Origin: Flavobacteriaceae bacterium
GTDB taxonomy: Bacteria > Bacteroidota > Bacteroidia > Flavobacteriales > Flavobacteriaceae
Direction of reading: 5' to 3'
DNA: 15,568 nucleotides
Assembly: GCA_030613745.1 (NCBI GenBank)
Contig: JAUWLK010000036.1
Coordinates: forward strand, 1-15,568
The notes under the pieces are model-generated. The model ran no database searches. It saw nothing but the letters and a program-made list of their open reading frames with translations, and was not told the DNA's origin. This document shows, piece after piece, positions 14,309 to 15,568 of this stretch (the stretch's first letter is position 1; each line of letters begins with the position of its first letter). A program made the position numbers and the translations under genes.

Positions 14309-15280
14309 ATGCCAAATACTGAACCTATTCTGCAACCCAACAAAGACCGTTTTGTTATTTTTCCAATTAAACATCATGACATTTGGGATTGGTATAAAAA
14401 GCAGGAAGCAAGCTTTTGGACTGCTGAAGAGGTAGATTTAGATCAAGATGTAATTGATTGGAATACAAAACTAACACTAGATGAAAAATATTTTATAAAA
14501 CATATTTTAGCCTTTTTTGCTGCATCTGATGGTATTGTAAATGAAAATTTAGCTGAAAATTTTATTAGTGAAGTTCAATATCCTGAAGCTAAATTTTTCT
14601 ATGGTTTTCAGTTAATGATGGAGCAAATTCACTCTGAAGTTTATTCATTATTGATAGACACCTACATTGATAACGAAAAAGAAAAAGATGAACTTTTTAG
14701 AGCTATTGAAATATTTCCAGCCATTACTAAAAAAGCCGAATGGGCTTTAAAATGGATTGAAAGTGATAGTTTTGCAGAAAGACTAATTGCCTTTTCCGCA
14801 GTTGAAGGTATATTCTTTTCTGGTGCTTTTTGTTCTATATTTTGGATGAAAAAAAGAGGATTGCTTCCTGGTTTAACTTTCTCAAACGAATTAATTAACC
14901 GAGATGAAGGTTTACACGCTGATTTTGCAGTGCATTTACACCAACATCATATTGTAAACAAAGTATCAAAAGAAAGAATTACCGAAATTTTAGTCAATGC
15001 TCTTGATATTGAACGAGTATTTATCACAGAGTCGCTACCTGTTAGCTTAATCGGAATGAATTCAAAATTAATGACACAATATCTTGAATTTGTGACCGAT
15101 AGATTACTAGTTGAATATGGCTGTGAAAAAGTTTATAATGCAACCAATCCTTTTGACTTTATGGAAATGATATCATTAGAAGGGAAAACTAATTTCTTTG
15201 AAAAAAGAGTATCAGAATACCAAAAAGCAGGAGTAAAATCTGGAGGTACAGGGAATATTTCATTCGACGCTGATTTCTAA
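14309..15280 (+). CDS. nrdB: Class Ia ribonucleotide reductase beta subunit (eukaryote-like R2)
   Basis: NrdB holds the diiron centre and tyrosyl radical used by NrdA to reduce ribonucleotides to deoxyribonucleotides, in the cytoplasm. All key residues are visible at the expected spacing: diiron ligands Asp74 (ASDG), Glu105 and His108 (MEQIHSEVY), Glu166 (AVEGIFF), Glu200 and His203 (RDEGLHADF), and the radical Tyr112. The sequence follows mammalian R2 closely, for example FWTAEEVDL, YSLLIDTYI, KKRGLLPGLTFSNELI and SLEGKTNFFEKRV. It ends in DADF, the C-terminal tail that docks on the alpha subunit. It lacks the long N-terminal extension of animal R2 and is 323 residues long. nrdA starts 88 nt downstream. 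The start at 14309 is the first ATG in frame and gives the usual Bacteroidota N-terminus. Confidence 0.97.
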   Translation: MPNTEPILQPNKDRFVIFPIKHHDIWDWYKKQEASFWTAEEVDLDQDVIDWNTKLTLDEKYFIKHILAFFAASDGIVNENLAENFISEVQYPEAKFFYGFQLMMEQIHSEVYSLLIDTYIDNEKEKDELFRAIEIFPAITKKAEWALKWIESDSFAERLIAFSAVEGIFFSGAFCSIFWMKKRGLLPGLTFSNELINRDEGLHADFAVHLHQHHIVNKVSKERITEILVNALDIERVFITESLPVSLIGMNSKLMTQYLEFVTDRLLVEYGCEKVYNATNPFDFMEMISLEGKTNFFEKRVSEYQKAGVKSGGTGNISFDADF

Positions 15281-15293
15281 TATTTTATTTTCC

Positions 15294-15338
15294 GATAATT
15301 TGTTTAATTATCAACAAAATAAGAATTTATAATTCTTA
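15294..15338. repeat. Two small hairpins between nrdB and nrdA
   Basis: GATAATT/AATTATC (15294-15300 with 15306-15312) and TAAGAATT/AATTCTTA (15320-15327 with 15331-15338) are both perfect, with loops of 5 and 3 nt. They fill half of the 88-nt gap. Neither is followed directly by a long T run, although ATTTTTAAC comes 2 nt after the second. They may modulate the NrdB:NrdA ratio through processing or partial termination, or be chance. Confidence 0.35.
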
Positions 15339-15368
15339 AATTTTTAACTTTTAATCCATTTTTAACAT

Positions 15369-15488
15369 ATGTATGTAGTAAAAAGAGACGGCAAAAGAGA
15401 GCCTGTAATGTTTGACAAAATTACGGCAAGAGTAAGAAAATTATGTTATGGTTTAAACAATTTAGTTGATCCAACTAAGGTTGCAATG
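15369..15488 (+). CDS. nrdA: Ribonucleotide reductase alpha subunit, N-terminal 40 codons only
   Basis: The ATG at 15369 opens MYVVKRDGKREPVMFDKITA, then RVRKLCYGLN and DPTKVAM, which is the N-terminal ATP-cone (allosteric activity) region of class Ia NrdA in its eukaryote-like form. NrdA carries the catalytic cysteines and the allosteric sites; here only the start is present, against about 800 residues for the family. Family resemblance ends at Met40 (15486-15488), where I would expect roughly RVIEGLYDGV. The reading frame itself stays open to the window edge, so an automatic call would merge the foreign tail into this gene. The gene is not thought to be broken in the organism; the contig is. 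Confidence 0.87.
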
Positions 15489-15568
15489 ATCCTCGGCTAC
15501 CAGTCGCTGTTCCTGGTGGATATTGAGGGTTTTCCGCTGGGTCATGTGGTGGCCCCGCTGAACGTTAA
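15489..15568 (+). other. Foreign high-GC tail, possible internal transposase fragment
   Basis: These 80 bases have 45 G or C (56%), against under about 30% for the rest. In the frame that continues nrdA they read GYQSLFLVDIEGFPLGHVV then APLNV. This resembles the strand around the first catalytic Asp of DDE transposases (pattern GYxxxxLVDxEGxPLxxxVxPxNV). No inverted repeat or target-site signature marks the boundary, so a whole insertion element starting here is unlikely. The best reading is an artefactual join to DNA of another organism. The transposase reading rests on one short peptide. Confidence 0.6.

Noticed and set aside
15369..15568. A fusion gene joining the NrdA start to a transposase-like domain
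   Set aside because: The shift in base composition coincides exactly with the loss of family similarity and with the contig end; an artefactual join explains it better than a real fusion.

Overview
The window is a very AT-rich stretch (below about 30% GC by eye) with every recognisable gene on the + strand. It reads as chromosomal core DNA of a member of the Bacteroidota, most likely the Flavobacteriia. Supporting signs are Bacteroidota-type -7 promoter elements (TAnnTTTG), A-rich leaders without Shine-Dalgarno sequences, an OmpA protein with thrombospondin type 3 repeats, a DUF4412 protein, an AddB-like nuclease of the Bacteroidota type, and a ribonucleotide reductase beta subunit of the eukaryote-like type. 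I assign no genus.

Layout. (1) Positions 2-5290 hold a tight run of six genes: 5'-truncated coaX (pantothenate kinase), an outer-membrane beta-barrel protein, an exported TPR protein, an LptC-type lipoprotein, a 63-residue two-helix membrane protein, and a CNNM/CorC-type membrane protein with CBS domains. From 5384, and probably from its own promoter, comes a PpiD/SurA-type periplasmic folding factor. Apart from coaX this is an envelope-biogenesis block: LPS transport, outer-membrane protein folding and exported proteins. (2) Positions 7608-9116 hold an OmpA-family cell-wall anchor with a clear promoter and a strong terminator, so it is a single-gene unit. (3) Positions 9122-13003 hold an AddB-like PD-(D/E)XK nuclease and an alpha/beta hydrolase, 1 nt apart, ending at an intrinsic terminator. 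(4) Positions 13074-14051 hold a secreted DUF4412 protein with its own terminator, nearly identical to the terminator just upstream of it. (5) From 14309, nrdB and the first 40 codons of nrdA encode class Ia ribonucleotide reductase. A consensus DnaA box and a perfect palindrome lie upstream of nrdB.

The last 80 bases (15489-15568) do not belong with the rest. GC content jumps to 56%, the NrdA reading stops matching the family, and the downstream peptide resembles an internal piece of a DDE transposase. I read this as a chimeric contig end rather than biology.

I found no defence island, CRISPR array, complete mobile element or RNA gene, and no convincing new multi-gene system. The most interesting items are the junction at 15488/15489, a 15-bp perfect terminator-like hairpin inside the lptC signal-peptide codons, the duplicated terminators around the DUF4412 gene, and the regulatory sites before nrdB.
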